From contig JBCCHD010000027.1 of NCBI GenBank assembly GCA_039028935.1, positions 1 through 47,674 on the forward strand: DNA of 47,674 nt. Direction: 5' to 3'. The notes beneath the pieces are model-generated. The model searched no databases. It was given only the letters and a program-made list of their open reading frames with translations, and was not told where the DNA came from. Source of the stretch: Pseudomonadota bacterium (GTDB lineage: Bacteria > Pseudomonadota > Gammaproteobacteria > Steroidobacterales > SZUA-146). The position numbers and the translations under genes were made by a program. Positions 19,294 to 29,426 of the stretch are shown here, piece by piece (position 1 is the first letter of the stretch; every line of letters begins with the position of its first letter).

Positions 19294-19866
19294 ATGCTGG
19301 CTTTACAACGCGCATCCCGATTACTTCAACTCATCGTTTTCTCTGCGCTGTGCGCAGGCTTCTCGGCCACCGCTCTGGGCGAGACCGTCACCGAAGGCCA
19401 GGTGGCTCCAGCGTTTCGATTACAGGATCAAAACGGCAAGTGGCACGAGCTCGAGCGCTACTGTGGCCAGTGGGTGGTGCTGTATTTCTACCCCAAAGAC
19501 GATACGCCGGGCTGCACGACGCAAGCCTGTGAATTTCGTGACGAGATTTATGCTTTTCGCAAGAACAACATCAACATACTTGGTGTGAGTCTCGACGACG
19601 TCAGCTCGCATGAGGAATTTGCCGACAAGTACAGCCTGCCGTTTTCGTTGCTGTCCGACGCTGACAAGAACGTGGCCAATGCCTATGGTGTGCTCAAAAA
19701 TTATGGCGTCGTAAAATACTCGGCACGCGAGACGTTTCTGATCGATCCAGATGGCAAGATTGCCAAGCACTATCGCAAGGTCGAGCCCAAGGGCCATGCC
19801 ACCGACGTGATTGACTCCATCAAGTCGCTAGCGGAAGGATCTCGCGCGAATACTCAGGGACACTGA
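19294..19866 (+). CDS. Bcp/PrxQ-type peroxiredoxin with signal peptide
   Basis: Thiol peroxidase that reduces hydroperoxides. The catalytic motif DDTPGCTTQACEFRD holds the peroxidatic Cys74 and resolving Cys79, the five-residue spacing of the Bcp/PrxQ class. The start at ATG 19294 (AGAG upstream) gives 190 residues. Unlike cytoplasmic Bcp (about 155 residues), it has an N-terminal hydrophobic segment (about 10-28) ending ATALG-ET, which reads as a Sec signal peptide, so the enzyme should act in the periplasm or be membrane-tethered. Its stop is 12 bases from that of the convergent VWA gene. Confidence 0.92.
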   Translation: MLALQRASRLLQLIVFSALCAGFSATALGETVTEGQVAPAFRLQDQNGKWHELERYCGQWVVLYFYPKDDTPGCTTQACEFRDEIYAFRKNNINILGVSLDDVSSHEEFADKYSLPFSLLSDADKNVANAYGVLKNYGVVKYSARETFLIDPDGKIAKHYRKVEPKGHATDVIDSIKSLAEGSRANTQGH

Positions 19867-19878
19867 GTATTACCGCAT

Positions 19879-21084
19879 TCAGGCGGGCACAAGTGGCGTC
19901 GTGATCTGCGACTTTCGCAAGCCCTTTACCGCCTGATCAAGTCCACCGAGCGTGAGCGGGTACATGCGATCTGTCATCAGCTCGCGCGTGATGCCGATCG
20001 ATGGCGTGTAGTGCCAATCGGCTTCGCGCACAGGGTTGAGCCAGGCGGCGCTACCAAAATGTTGCAACAACCGGTTGAGCCAAACCGCGCCGGCCTCTTC
20101 ATTGAAGTGTTCGATACTGCCACCGGGATAGGTAATCTCATACGGACTCATGGTCGCATCACCCACAAAAATGAGTTTGTAATCCCGACCATACGTCCGC
20201 ATTAGCTCATGAACGCTCAGACGTTCATTGTGGCGCCGGTAGTTGTCCTTCCACACCGACTCATAAACAAAATTGTGAAAGTAAAAGTACTCGAGATTTT
20301 TAAACTCGGTGCGCGCAGCGGAAAATAACTCTTCGCAAAGCCGGATATACGGATCCATGGAGCCGCCGACATCAAAAAACAGCAGCACCTTGATCGTGTT
20401 GCGCTTTTCGGGACGCATCTTAATATCCAGCCAACCCGCATTTCGCGCGGTGGAGGCGATGGTGTCATCCAGGTCAAACTGATCGGCTGAGCCTTCGCGA
20501 GCAAACAGGCGTAACCGCCGCAAGGCCATTTTAATATTGCGCGTTCCGATCTCGACATCCGCATCCAGGTTGCGATATTGACGCTCTTGCCAAACCTTGA
20601 CGGCCGATCCGTGACGCGACTCGCCACCGATTCGCACGCCTTCGGGGTTGTAACCGTAGGCACCAAAGGGTGAAGTACCGCCCGTGCCTATCCACTTGCT
20701 GCCACCCTCATGCCGCTCCTGCTGTTCCTCAAGGCGCTGTCTCAAGGTTTCCATGAGCTCGTCCCAATCGCCCATCGCTTCAATTTGTGCTTTTTCTTCG
20801 TCGGTTAAATACTGCTCCAACTGCTGTCGCAACCATTCCTCCGGGATTTGATGAAGCTCGTCATTGTAAAGCGCTTCAACCCCATCAAAAAAATCGCCGA
20901 ACGCCCGGTCGAATAAATCGTACCGAGTCTCGTCCTTCACCAGCACGGTGCGGGCCAACAGATAAAAATTGTGCAGATTCGAGTCGGCGAGGTTCGCTTT
21001 GAGCGTGTCGAGCAAGGCCAGAAACTCGGTGGTCGATACCGGTAATCCCGAACGCTTCAGATGATAAAAAAAGTTAACGAGCAT
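19879..21084 (-). CDS. VWA-domain protein, CoxE-like, paired with MoxR ATPase
   Basis: Cytoplasmic protein of 401 residues with an N-terminal helical part, a coiled, Glu/Gln-rich stretch (about 85-125) and a C-terminal von Willebrand A domain. The metal-ion site reads DVGGSMD (238-244) in place of the usual DxSxS; I recall this as a feature of the CoxE-like subfamily. It overlaps the MoxR gene by 11 bases, so the two are translated together. MoxR/VWA pairs generally act as chaperones that insert cofactors or metals or remodel complexes; the client here is unknown. Confidence 0.88.
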   Translation of the reverse strand: MLVNFFYHLKRSGLPVSTTEFLALLDTLKANLADSNLHNFYLLARTVLVKDETRYDLFDRAFGDFFDGVEALYNDELHQIPEEWLRQQLEQYLTDEEKAQIEAMGDWDELMETLRQRLEEQQERHEGGSKWIGTGGTSPFGAYGYNPEGVRIGGESRHGSAVKVWQERQYRNLDADVEIGTRNIKMALRRLRLFAREGSADQFDLDDTIASTARNAGWLDIKMRPEKRNTIKVLLFFDVGGSMDPYIRLCEELFSAARTEFKNLEYFYFHNFVYESVWKDNYRRHNERLSVHELMRTYGRDYKLIFVGDATMSPYEITYPGGSIEHFNEEAGAVWLNRLLQHFGSAAWLNPVREADWHYTPSIGITRELMTDRMYPLTLGGLDQAVKGLRKSQITTPLVPA

Positions 21085-21925
21085 TGCGCTTATTCAAGAA
21101 CACCAGTTGTTCAAACAGATGCACATCTTGCTCATTTTTAAGCAGTGCGCCATGCATGATCGGCATGAGTTTTTTGTCGTCATTGCGCAGCGCGTCCGCC
21201 GGGATATCCTCGGCGAGCAGCAACTTTATCCAGTCGATCAGCTCGGACGTGGATGGCTTTTTCTTAAGACCACGCGCGTCGCGAATATCGTAGAACGCGC
21301 TCAGAGCCGCTTTGAGCAGATCCTGTTTTAGGCCCGGATGATGCACATCCACAATTTTGGCCATCACTTCCTTGGATGGGAAGCGAATGTAGTGGAAGAA
21401 ACAGCGACGCAAGAACGCGTCGGGCAGCTCTTTTTCATTGTTGCTCGTAATAATGATAATCGGCCGATGTTTGGCGCTGATCGTCTGCTGCGTTTCGTAC
21501 ACAAAAAACTCCATGCGATCGAGCTCTTGCAGCAGGTCATTAGGAAATTCGATATCCGCCTTGTCAATTTCGTCGATGAGTAGAACCGGTTGCTGTTCCG
21601 ACTCAAAGGCCTCCCACAGTTTTCCCGGCACAATGTAGTTATCGATGCTCTTGACCTTGTCATCACCGAGCTGCGAATCGCGCAGCCGGGCCACGGCATC
21701 GTACTCATACAGACCCTGCCGTGCTTTTGTCGTCGATTTGATGTGCCACTCGATAAGTGGCTTTCCGAGCGCCCGAGCCACCTCGATCGCCAGCTGGGTT
21801 TTGCCCGTGCCCGGCTCACCCTTGATGAGCAGGGGTCGCTGCAGCGTCACAGCGGCGTTCACCGCCATCATGAGTTCGTCATCGGCTACGTAGCGGTCGG
21901 TGCCACTGAATTTCTGATCGGTCAT
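21074..21925 (-). CDS. MoxR-family AAA+ ATPase
   Basis: AAA+ ATPase of 283 residues with Walker A GEPGTGKTQ (36-44), Walker B LLIDEIDKAD and sensor 1 IIITSNNEKELPDAF, followed by RRCFF with the arginine finger region. Its Walker A is immediately preceded by the LLIKG stretch typical of MoxR. First gene of the two-gene unit with the VWA protein; 162 bases upstream lies pyk on the same strand. The partner protein, not the sequence of the ATPase, would define the client, so the function beyond chaperone-like remodelling is not assignable. Confidence 0.92.
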   Translation of the reverse strand: MTDQKFSGTDRYVADDELMMAVNAAVTLQRPLLIKGEPGTGKTQLAIEVARALGKPLIEWHIKSTTKARQGLYEYDAVARLRDSQLGDDKVKSIDNYIVPGKLWEAFESEQQPVLLIDEIDKADIEFPNDLLQELDRMEFFVYETQQTISAKHRPIIIITSNNEKELPDAFLRRCFFHYIRFPSKEVMAKIVDVHHPGLKQDLLKAALSAFYDIRDARGLKKKPSTSELIDWIKLLLAEDIPADALRNDDKKLMPIMHGALLKNEQDVHLFEQLVFLNKRNAR

Positions 21926-22087
21926 GCCAGTCTCTTGTTCGTTTGGCGTTTATCACGCGTGGTGGAAGCCGCGCATCGAGATCGACAGCGCGCGCCTGGA
22001 ACGCGACGATACCATGAAGAATGCTGCAACGCAGTCATGCCCCTTAGCGCGGTCGCCAGGGGCGTATGCGGTGGCGCCACGGAATGG

Positions 22088-23509
22088 CTAAATCTTTAAA
22101 ATTATCATGGCGTTAGTACCGCCAGTCACACCCGATAGTTCGCCTTTGGTGAGAATGATCCAATCACCCTCTTCGACGATGTTCTTTTCCAACAGCAAGG
22201 CCTTGATGTCGCGATTGAGGTCCTCGTGAGCGGATTGACCAAAATCCGCAGCCAACGGATAAACGCCACGATAGAGCGTTACGCGGCGGCGTGTTTCCTC
22301 GTGCCGCGTCACCGCGAAGATCGGCTTGCCGGAGCGAATGCGCGAGGCCCAAAGACTGGTGGAGCCCGATTCGGTCAGTGCCACAATCGCTTTGACGTTG
22401 AGATGATTGGCGGTGTACATCGTCGCCATGGCGATGGCCTCATCGACCCGACGAAACCGCTTGTCGACGCGATGGTGGGATACTTGCGTCACCTTTTGCC
22501 GCTCCGCGCCACGGCATACCCGGTCCATGGCTTTTACCGCCTCCAGTGGAAAACGGCCTGTTGCGGTTTCCGCCGACAGCATGACCGCATCGGTGCCATC
22601 GAGCACCGCATTGGCCACATCAAGCACTTCAGCGCGTGTGGGAATCGCATTGTTAATCATCGACTCCATCATTTGCGTGGCGGTGATCACTACACTGTCG
22701 CGTTCGCGCGTTAACTCAATAATGTGCTTTTGCACACCCGGCAGTTCGGCATCACCGATCTCCACGCCCAAATCGCCTCGAGCAACCATCACGGCATCCG
22801 ACGCGTCGACAATCTCTTCGATGTTGTCGACGGCCTCGGCGCGTTCAATCTTAGCGATCAGATAGCCTTCGCCGCCGGCCTCGCGCAACAGTGTGCGTGC
22901 GCGCTCAATATCTTCACCGGAGCGTGGGAACGAGATCGCCAGATAGTCAACGCCTAACTCAGCGGCCAACGTGATATCGGCTCGGTCTTTGTCGGTCAAT
23001 GCTTCGGCCGAAAGACCACCCCCCATGCGGTTGATGCCCTTACTGTTGGACAGCACACCGCCACGCTTGACCACACAATGAATGCGAGGGCCGTCGACCC
23101 GATCGACGCGCATGGCAATTTGCCCATCGTTAAGCAACAGTAGATCGCCCGATTGCACGTCGTTGCACAGATTTTTATACGTTACGCCGACACGCTGCTG
23201 ATCGCCGTCATGGGTGCCCAGCTCCATGTCGAGCACAAACGCATCGCCGTTTGCCAGCTCAATCGAGCCATCCCGGAAGCGCTCAATTCGAATCTTGGGT
23301 CCCTGCAGATCGCCCAGCACGCCGATGTCGTGACCCCGCGACGCCGCAATACGCCGCACCTGTTCGACGCGCTGGCGATGACTGTCTCGGTCACCGTGCG
23401 AGAAATTCAGGCGCACGACATTCACGCCCGCATCAAACAAATCGCCCATCAGCTGCGGGTCGTCCGTAGCCGGACCAAGCGTTGCCACAATTTTGGTTCT
23501 GCGTCGCAT
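22088..23509 (-). CDS. pyk: Pyruvate kinase
   Basis: Last step of glycolysis: PEP + ADP to pyruvate + ATP. The 473-residue protein begins MRRRTKIVATLGPATDD and has the active-site blocks VVRLNFSHG, KIERAEAVDNIEEI, MVARGDLGVEIG, ITATQMMESM and SAETATGRFP. The frame opens at a TTG at 23512, but ATG 23509 is preferred, with AAGGA nine bases upstream. It is downstream of pgk, 90 bases away, and is likely the last gene of a tkt-gap-pgk-pyk glycolytic and pentose-phosphate group. Confidence 0.97.
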   Translation of the reverse strand: MRRRTKIVATLGPATDDPQLMGDLFDAGVNVVRLNFSHGDRDSHRQRVEQVRRIAASRGHDIGVLGDLQGPKIRIERFRDGSIELANGDAFVLDMELGTHDGDQQRVGVTYKNLCNDVQSGDLLLLNDGQIAMRVDRVDGPRIHCVVKRGGVLSNSKGINRMGGGLSAEALTDKDRADITLAAELGVDYLAISFPRSGEDIERARTLLREAGGEGYLIAKIERAEAVDNIEEIVDASDAVMVARGDLGVEIGDAELPGVQKHIIELTRERDSVVITATQMMESMINNAIPTRAEVLDVANAVLDGTDAVMLSAETATGRFPLEAVKAMDRVCRGAERQKVTQVSHHRVDKRFRRVDEAIAMATMYTANHLNVKAIVALTESGSTSLWASRIRSGKPIFAVTRHEETRRRVTLYRGVYPLAADFGQSAHEDLNRDIKALLLEKNIVEEGDWIILTKGELSGVTGGTNAMIILKI

Positions 23510-23599
23510 CAAGCGGTTTCCTTAACGTTGTTCTTCGTAGCACGAAGCCATGCGTCTATGACGTGAAGACGATGCCGGCTTCGCGACGTACTGTGCGCG

Positions 23600-24772
23600 T
23601 TACTCGGCGGCACGCTCCTGCAATATCGCCACGGCTGGCAGCGTCTTTCCTTCGAGAAATTCAAGAAAGGCGCCACCGCCGGTCGAGATGTACGACATTC
23701 CGTCGCCGATCCCAAATGCATCGAGTGCGGCCAGCGTATCGCCTCCGCCTGCAATTGAAAACGCATGACTGCGCGCAATCGCTTCGCCCACCACCCGGGT
23801 GCCCTCGGCAAACGCGGCAAATTCAAATACCCCAACCGGCCCATTCCAAACGATCGTACCGGCGCCCTCTAACAGCGCGGCAAGCTGTTCGGCCGATTCA
23901 GGACCAATATCGAGCGCTTGATCATCCTCCGCCATGGCGTCGACTGACTTCACGATGGCCTCGGCATCCGCCGAAAACGACTTGGCTACCACCACGTCCT
24001 GCGGAATGGGAATGGTGGCACCGCCCTGTTTGCCCCGCTCGATAAGCGTCCGTGCCGTATCAACCAGATCGGGCTCATAGAGTGACTGGCCGACGTCATG
24101 TCCCGCCGCAGCAATAAACGTGTTCGCAATGCCGCCACCAACGATGAGTTGATCGACACGCGGCATTAGGGATTCTAAGAGCGTCAGCTTGGTCGACACT
24201 TTGGAGCCACCGACGATGGCAACCAAGGGGCGCTTTGGATTGTCGAGCGCCTTAGCCAGCGCATCGAGTTCGGCCGCGAGCAGTGGGCCCGCGCACGCAA
24301 TCGGGGCATAGTGAGCGACCCCATGCGTCGACGCCTGCGCCCGGTGAGCGGTACCAAACGCGTCCATTACATACACATCGCACAGCGCGGCCAGTTTGCG
24401 CGATAACTGCTCATCATTGGCCTTTTCGCCCACATTAAATCGAGCGTTCTCGCACATCACAATCTGACCCGGTGCGACGTCCACGCCCTCGAGCCAATTG
24501 CTCGACAGCGTGACGGGGTGCTCGAGCAATGCGGCCAGCCGGTCTGCCACCGGTCGCAACGACAACGCCGCATCCGGTTGCCCTTCTAGGGGACGACCGA
24601 GATGCGACATGACCATAATGGCGGCGCCTTGCTCGAGCGCCAAGCGCAAGGTCGGCAAACACGCTCGAATGCGGCGATCATTGGTCACTTGGCCGTTCTT
24701 GACCGGCACATTCATGTCTTCGCGAATCAGCACTCGCTTATTACGAAGATCGAGGGTGTCCATTCTCAACAT
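23600..24772 (-). CDS. pgk: Phosphoglycerate kinase
   Basis: Interconverts 1,3-bisphosphoglycerate and 3-phosphoglycerate with ADP/ATP. I choose ATG 24772 (390 residues), with AGG eight bases upstream; the open frame runs further into gap, and a second ATG lies three codons on. Typical blocks are [40 protein letters not shown] and the nucleotide-binding GGGDTLAAL near the C-terminus. It lies 14 bases after the gap stop. Confidence 0.97.
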   Translation of the reverse strand: MLRMDTLDLRNKRVLIREDMNVPVKNGQVTNDRRIRACLPTLRLALEQGAAIMVMSHLGRPLEGQPDAALSLRPVADRLAALLEHPVTLSSNWLEGVDVAPGQIVMCENARFNVGEKANDEQLSRKLAALCDVYVMDAFGTAHRAQASTHGVAHYAPIACAGPLLAAELDALAKALDNPKRPLVAIVGGSKVSTKLTLLESLMPRVDQLIVGGGIANTFIAAAGHDVGQSLYEPDLVDTARTLIERGKQGGATIPIPQDVVVAKSFSADAEAIVKSVDAMAEDDQALDIGPESAEQLAALLEGAGTIVWNGPVGVFEFAAFAEGTRVVGEAIARSHAFSIAGGGDTLAALDAFGIGDGMSYISTGGGAFLEFLEGKTLPAVAILQERAAE

Positions 24773-24786
24773 AGTGCTTACCTGCG

Positions 24787-25800
24787 TTAGAGTGCGCGAT
24801 GCATCGCGGTCATCGTATCGAGCATCCGCATCGAAAAACCCCACTCGTTGTCGTACCACGAGCATACTTTGACTAGACGACCGTTCACTTTCGTCATGGA
24901 TTCATCATAGGTGGAGCTGGCCGGATTGTGATTGTAGTCGATGGACACAAGTGGTTCGTCGCTGTAATCCAATACTGCACTCAACGGACCGCTATCGGCC
25001 GCCGTGCGCATGATACGGTTGACCTCTTCCACGCTGGTGTCGCGCGATGCGATAAACGACAGGTCCACCATCGACACGTTTATCGTGGGCACGCGCACCG
25101 CGTAGCCGTCCAGTTTGCCGTCCAGCTCCGGCAGCACCAGCCCTACCGCCGCGGCGGCCCCGGTTTTGGTTGGAATCATCGACATGGTGGCCGAGCGAGC
25201 GCGCCGGATATCCTTGTGATACACGTCGGTTAGGCGTTGATCGTTGGTATATGCATGAATCGTGACAATCAGGCCCGATTCGATACCGATCGCATCGTTG
25301 AGTGGCTTAGCAAGCGGCGCAAGACAGTTGGTCGTGCACGAGGCATTGGACACCACGCGGTGTTCTGCTTTGAGCACATCGTGATTAACGCCAAACACGA
25401 CTGTCGCATCGATGTCTCCGCCAGACGGTGCCGACACCAGCACCCGCTTGGCGCCCGCGTCAAGATGCGCTTTAGCTTTGGTCTTGGTACGAAACACGCC
25501 GGTGCACTCCAACACCACATCGACCTCGAGTTCTTTCCAAGGCAAATTGGCGGGGTCGCGTTCACAGCACACTCGCACACGGTCGCCGTTGACCAACATG
25601 TGATCGCCGTCTTTGGCGACCTCGGCTAGGAACGGGCCGTGCGCCGTGTCGCGCCGGGTCAGCAAGACATTTGTGTCGATGTCGCTCAGATCATTGATCG
25701 CTACAATCTGAATCTCTTCGCGACGATTGGATTCATAGAGTGCACGCAGCGTCATGCGGCCAATGCGGCCATACCCGTTGATCGCAACCTTAATGGTCAT
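24787..25800 (-). CDS. gap: Glyceraldehyde-3-phosphate dehydrogenase, type I
   Basis: Oxidises and phosphorylates glyceraldehyde 3-phosphate. The 337 residues show the dinucleotide motif INGYGRIGR, catalytic cysteine in [13 protein letters not shown] and the C-terminal [12 protein letters not shown]. Residue context INDLSDID fits an NAD enzyme, since an acidic residue follows the second strand, but this is only indicative. AGGAGA precedes ATG 25800. It lies between tkt and pgk on the same strand. Confidence 0.96.
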   Translation of the reverse strand: MTIKVAINGYGRIGRMTLRALYESNRREEIQIVAINDLSDIDTNVLLTRRDTAHGPFLAEVAKDGDHMLVNGDRVRVCCERDPANLPWKELEVDVVLECTGVFRTKTKAKAHLDAGAKRVLVSAPSGGDIDATVVFGVNHDVLKAEHRVVSNASCTTNCLAPLAKPLNDAIGIESGLIVTIHAYTNDQRLTDVYHKDIRRARSATMSMIPTKTGAAAAVGLVLPELDGKLDGYAVRVPTINVSMVDLSFIASRDTSVEEVNRIMRTAADSGPLSAVLDYSDEPLVSIDYNHNPASSTYDESMTKVNGRLVKVCSWYDNEWGFSMRMLDTMTAMHRAL

Positions 25801-25977
25801 GGGTGTTTCTCCTGAGTAAAGGGCGACTCGCGCCCGGTTTTCTCCCTGTTTGATCGATTGCCAACATGCGCGTCAGACACGCAGGACGACGACGCACTTG
25901 ACGCACAATCGTCCGACGCACACTGGTGGCCGCATTCGTTTTCTCACGCCCTGGTCAGCGCGCTCAGAACCCGTGTT

Positions 25978-27972
25978 TTAGAGCAGTGCTTCCGCTTCCT
26001 GTGCAACACGCGTTGCCGTGACGCCGAGGTGCTCATAAACCGCTGGCGCGGGCGCCGACTCGCCGAAGCGATCAATACCGACGACCTGACCCTTAGAGCC
26101 GGCGATGCGCCACCAGCCATCGGTTGCGCCCGCTTCAACAACCACTCGAGCAGTCACGTTAGGGGGGAGTACGCGGTCACGATAATTCGAGTCCTGGCGG
26201 TCGAACACGCTGGTACACGGCATAGACACCACGCGCGCCTGTATGTTCTTCTCGGCGAGTAAATCCGCCGCGTCCATCGCCAGGCTCAATTCTGTCCCAG
26301 TACCGATCAAAATCACGTCAGGCGTGCCATCCACATCACGCAGGACGTACCCGCCCTTGCTCACATCCCCAAGTTGAGCCTCGGTGCGGGCCTGAAACGG
26401 CACACCCTGTCGGCTAAACACGAGGCAGTGCGGCGTACGTTGGCTCTCAATGGCCGCTCGCCAAGCGACAGCCGACTCAACCGTGTCGCACGGCCGCCAA
26501 ACGTCCAGATTGGGCATCAGACGCAGGCTGGCCAAATGCTCCACCGGCTGGTGGGTCGGGCCGTCTTCACCTAAGCCGATCGAGTCATGGGTGTATACAA
26601 ACATGGTCGGCACTTCCATCAGCGCGGCCATACGGACCGCGTTGCGCGCATAGTCGGAAAAAGTGAGAAACGTGCCGGAATAAGGTTTAAAACCACCATA
26701 CAGCCAAAGGCCATTCATGATCGCGGACATGCCAAATTCGCGCACGCCGTACCAGATGTAGTTGCCATCCGCACTATCGGGGGTGACGCCTTTCGACTGA
26801 GACCAAAAGGTATTGTTCGACCCAGTTAGGTCAGCCGAGCCACCAATGAGCTCAGGCAGCATGGGCCCTAGCCCTTCCAACGCGGCCTGTGATGCTTTTC
26901 GCGTGGCCATACTCTTGGCTTCTGCCGACAGCGACGCAATTACTTGCGTCGCCGCTTCATCCCAGCCGTCAGGTAAACCTCGACCCCACCGTCGTTCGAG
27001 CTCAGCGGCTAACTCCGGATGGTCCTTACGGTAGGCATCAAATTCCCGTCGCCAATTGGATTCGGTGGCTTCGCCCTGATCAACCGCGTGCCAGGCCGCT
27101 TGGATATCCTCCGGGATATCGAAGGGACCGTGCGGCCAATCGAGCGCTTCGCGCGTCAGCGCGATTTCCTCATCGCCCAGTGGCGAACCATGTGAGGAAG
27201 ATTTGCCCGCTTTGTTGGGCGAGCCATAGCCAATGGTTGTTTTACAGCAAATGAGGGTGGGTTGTGTTTCGTTCGCTCGCGCGGCGATCAATGCCTGATC
27301 ACACGCTTCCGCATCATGGCCATCCACATCCTCAATCACCTGCCAGCCATAGGCTCGGAAACGCGCAGGCGTGTCATCGGTGAACCACCCGCCGACTTCA
27401 CCATCAATCGAGATATTGTTGTCGTCGTAAACGCAGATCAACTTTCCCAGTTTGTGCGTGCCGGCTAACGAACAGGCTTCGTGCGAAATGCCTTCCATCA
27501 GACAGCCGTCACCGAGAAAAACGTAGGTGTGATTGTCAACAATCGTGTGCCCCGGGCGGTTGAACTGTTCGGCGAGAATCTTCTCCGCGAGCGCCATGCC
27601 CACCGCATTGGTGATGCCCTGCCCCAGTGGACCAGTGGTGGTCTCAACTCCTGGCGTGATGCCGTATTCCGGATGACCCGCCGTGCGGCTGTGAAGCTGC
27701 CGGAAGTTGATCAACTCTTCGAGAGGCAGATCGTAGCCGCTCAAATGCAACAGCGCATAGATGAGCATGGAACCGTGACCATTCGATAGCACGAAGCGAT
27801 CACGGTTAGGCCAGGCGGGATTTGCAGGATTATGTTTGAGGTGTTTGGCCCACAAAACTTGCGCCACATCCGCCATGCCCAGCGGCGCTCCCGGATGTCC
27901 CGAATTTGCTTTTTGCACAGCGTCCATACTGAGCGCGCGAATGGCGTTGGCCAATTGTTTGTTTGTCGGCAT
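25978..27972 (-). CDS. tkt: Transketolase
   Basis: Thiamine-diphosphate enzyme of the non-oxidative pentose phosphate pathway. The start at ATG 27972 (AGGGGGA nearby) gives 664 residues, the usual size. Visible blocks are [19 protein letters not shown], the ThDP motif [13 protein letters not shown] followed by NNISIDGE, and the pyrimidine-domain stretch [21 protein letters not shown]. The C-terminal domain begins near 530. It is the first gene of the tkt-gap-pgk-pyk run and is divergent from metK. Confidence 0.97.
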   Translation of the reverse strand: MPTNKQLANAIRALSMDAVQKANSGHPGAPLGMADVAQVLWAKHLKHNPANPAWPNRDRFVLSNGHGSMLIYALLHLSGYDLPLEELINFRQLHSRTAGHPEYGITPGVETTTGPLGQGITNAVGMALAEKILAEQFNRPGHTIVDNHTYVFLGDGCLMEGISHEACSLAGTHKLGKLICVYDDNNISIDGEVGGWFTDDTPARFRAYGWQVIEDVDGHDAEACDQALIAARANETQPTLICCKTTIGYGSPNKAGKSSSHGSPLGDEEIALTREALDWPHGPFDIPEDIQAAWHAVDQGEATESNWRREFDAYRKDHPELAAELERRWGRGLPDGWDEAATQVIASLSAEAKSMATRKASQAALEGLGPMLPELIGGSADLTGSNNTFWSQSKGVTPDSADGNYIWYGVREFGMSAIMNGLWLYGGFKPYSGTFLTFSDYARNAVRMAALMEVPTMFVYTHDSIGLGEDGPTHQPVEHLASLRLMPNLDVWRPCDTVESAVAWRAAIESQRTPHCLVFSRQGVPFQARTEAQLGDVSKGGYVLRDVDGTPDVILIGTGTELSLAMDAADLLAEKNIQARVVSMPCTSVFDRQDSNYRDRVLPPNVTARVVVEAGATDGWWRIAGSKGQVVGIDRFGESAPAPAVYEHLGVTATRVAQEAEALL

Positions 27973-28093
27973 GAAGTCCCCCTGTTTCAAGGCGCGAATT
28001 GTCCCCCAAAGACGGGGTGCGCGGCAAATGCCATCCGCCATTGACACCTCTTCACGCTGCCCTGAGCTTCGTGCTTTATGGTCAGCTCCGGGA

Positions 28094-28099
28094 TATAAT
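28094..28099 (+). promoter_or_regulatory. Candidate -10 element for metK
   Basis: A perfect TATAAT lies 64 bases before the metK ATG. The upstream hexamer at 17-base spacing is poor (GTGCTT). Transcription would begin near 28106 and give a leader of about 58 bases with a small GCGCG/CGCGC inverted repeat partly at its start. No known SAM riboswitch class is recognised in it. Confidence 0.45.
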
Positions 28100-28163
28100 T
28101 GCGCGGTTTACTGGCCTGGCAACGCGCCTCATTCCCCACCCTTTTTGAAGGAACCTCTAAGCT

Positions 28164-29339
28164 ATGTCCGATAACTATGTGTTTACATCTGAATCCGTTT
28201 CGGAAGGCCACCCCGATAAGGTCGCCGATCAGATTTCGGATGCGATTCTCGACGCCATCCTCGCCGAGGACAAACAAGCTCGGGTTGCCTGCGAGACGAT
28301 GGTCAAAACGGGTATGGCGGTCATCGCGGGCGAAATCACCACCAGCGCATGGGTAGATCTTGAAGAATTGGTGCGCCACGTGGTGCTCGACATCGGGTAC
28401 AACAGCTCTGAGGTCGGCTTCGATGGCGCCACGTGCGCGGTGATTAACGCGATTGGCAAGCAGTCGGTGGACATCGCCCAGGGCGTCGACCGCGAATCGC
28501 AGGAGAACCAGGGCGCTGGGGATCAGGGCCTCATGTTCGGTTATGCGAGCAATGAAACCGATGTGTTAATGCCCGCGCCGATTACGTTTTCCCATCGGCT
28601 CGTCCAGCGCCAGGCAGAAGTGCGCAAGAATGGCACGCTGCCTTGGCTGCGGCCAGACGCCAAAAGTCAGGTCACGTTTCGCTACGAGAATCACCAACCG
28701 GTAGGGGTGGAAGCGGTCGTGCTATCGACTCAGCATGCTGAGGACGTCTCGGCTGACGCGCTGCGCGAGGGTGTGATGGAAGAGATCATTAAGCCCGTGC
28801 TGCCAGCTAAATGGCTTGAAAGTTGCCCTTCTGACCATATTCATATTAATCCGACCGGTAAATTTGTTATCGGTGGGCCAGTTGGCGACTGTGGCCTGAC
28901 CGGTCGCAAGATTATCGTGGACACCTACGGCGGTATGGCACGGCATGGCGGCGGCGCGTTTTCAGGCAAAGATCCATCCAAAGTGGATCGATCCGCCGCC
29001 TACGCGTGTCGCTACGCGGCCAAGAACATCGTCGCGGCCGGCCTCGCTGAACGCTGCGAAATTCAGGTGTCGTATGCCATTGGCGTGGCCGAACCCACTT
29101 CGATTTCGCTCGAAACCTTCGGCACGGAAAAAGTGCCCACCGACCGCATCGAAGCGCTGGTTCGGGAACACTTTGACCTGCGCCCCTATGGCATTTTGAA
29201 CATGCTCGATCTGCTTCGACCGATCTATCGTAATACGGCGAGCTACGGTCACTTCGGGCGCACCGAACCTGAGTTTACTTGGGAAGCGACCGACAAAGCT
29301 GCGCTGCTCGCCGATGCGGCGGGACTGAGTGGCGCCTGA
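28164..29339 (+). CDS. metK: S-adenosylmethionine synthetase
   Basis: Makes SAM from methionine and ATP. The 391-residue protein opens with the family start ([23 protein letters not shown], given here in parts: [12 protein letters not shown] is the ATP/Met motif) and has [12 protein letters not shown], the P-loop-like [16 protein letters not shown] and the C-terminal YGHFGR. AAGGAA precedes the ATG. With ahcY 87 bases downstream it forms a methyl-cycle pair, making SAM and clearing its product S-adenosylhomocysteine. Confidence 0.98.
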   Translation: MSDNYVFTSESVSEGHPDKVADQISDAILDAILAEDKQARVACETMVKTGMAVIAGEITTSAWVDLEELVRHVVLDIGYNSSEVGFDGATCAVINAIGKQSVDIAQGVDRESQENQGAGDQGLMFGYASNETDVLMPAPITFSHRLVQRQAEVRKNGTLPWLRPDAKSQVTFRYENHQPVGVEAVVLSTQHAEDVSADALREGVMEEIIKPVLPAKWLESCPSDHIHINPTGKFVIGGPVGDCGLTGRKIIVDTYGGMARHGGGAFSGKDPSKVDRSAAYACRYAAKNIVAAGLAERCEIQVSYAIGVAEPTSISLETFGTEKVPTDRIEALVREHFDLRPYGILNMLDLLRPIYRNTASYGHFGRTEPEFTWEATDKAALLADAAGLSGA

Positions 29340-29349
29340 GCGGGCTGAG

Positions 29350-29362
29350 CGGCGAAACGCCG
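29350..29362 (+). repeat. Small hairpin between metK and ahcY
   Basis: CGGCG-AAA-CGCCG forms a 5-bp stem with a 3-base loop shortly after the metK stop. It has no T run and does not match the SAH riboswitch consensus as I remember it; it could be a minor processing or stability element. Confidence 0.3.
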
Positions 29363-29426
29363 ACGCCAGAACGAGCATTACCGAGAATTTGATCAACGTT
29401 ACAACGCTACAAACACGGAGAACATC

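Noticed and set aside
29340-29426. SAH riboswitch before ahcY
   Set aside because: The gap has only a 5-bp hairpin and no stretch matching the riboswitch core as I know it; a covariance-model search would settle it.
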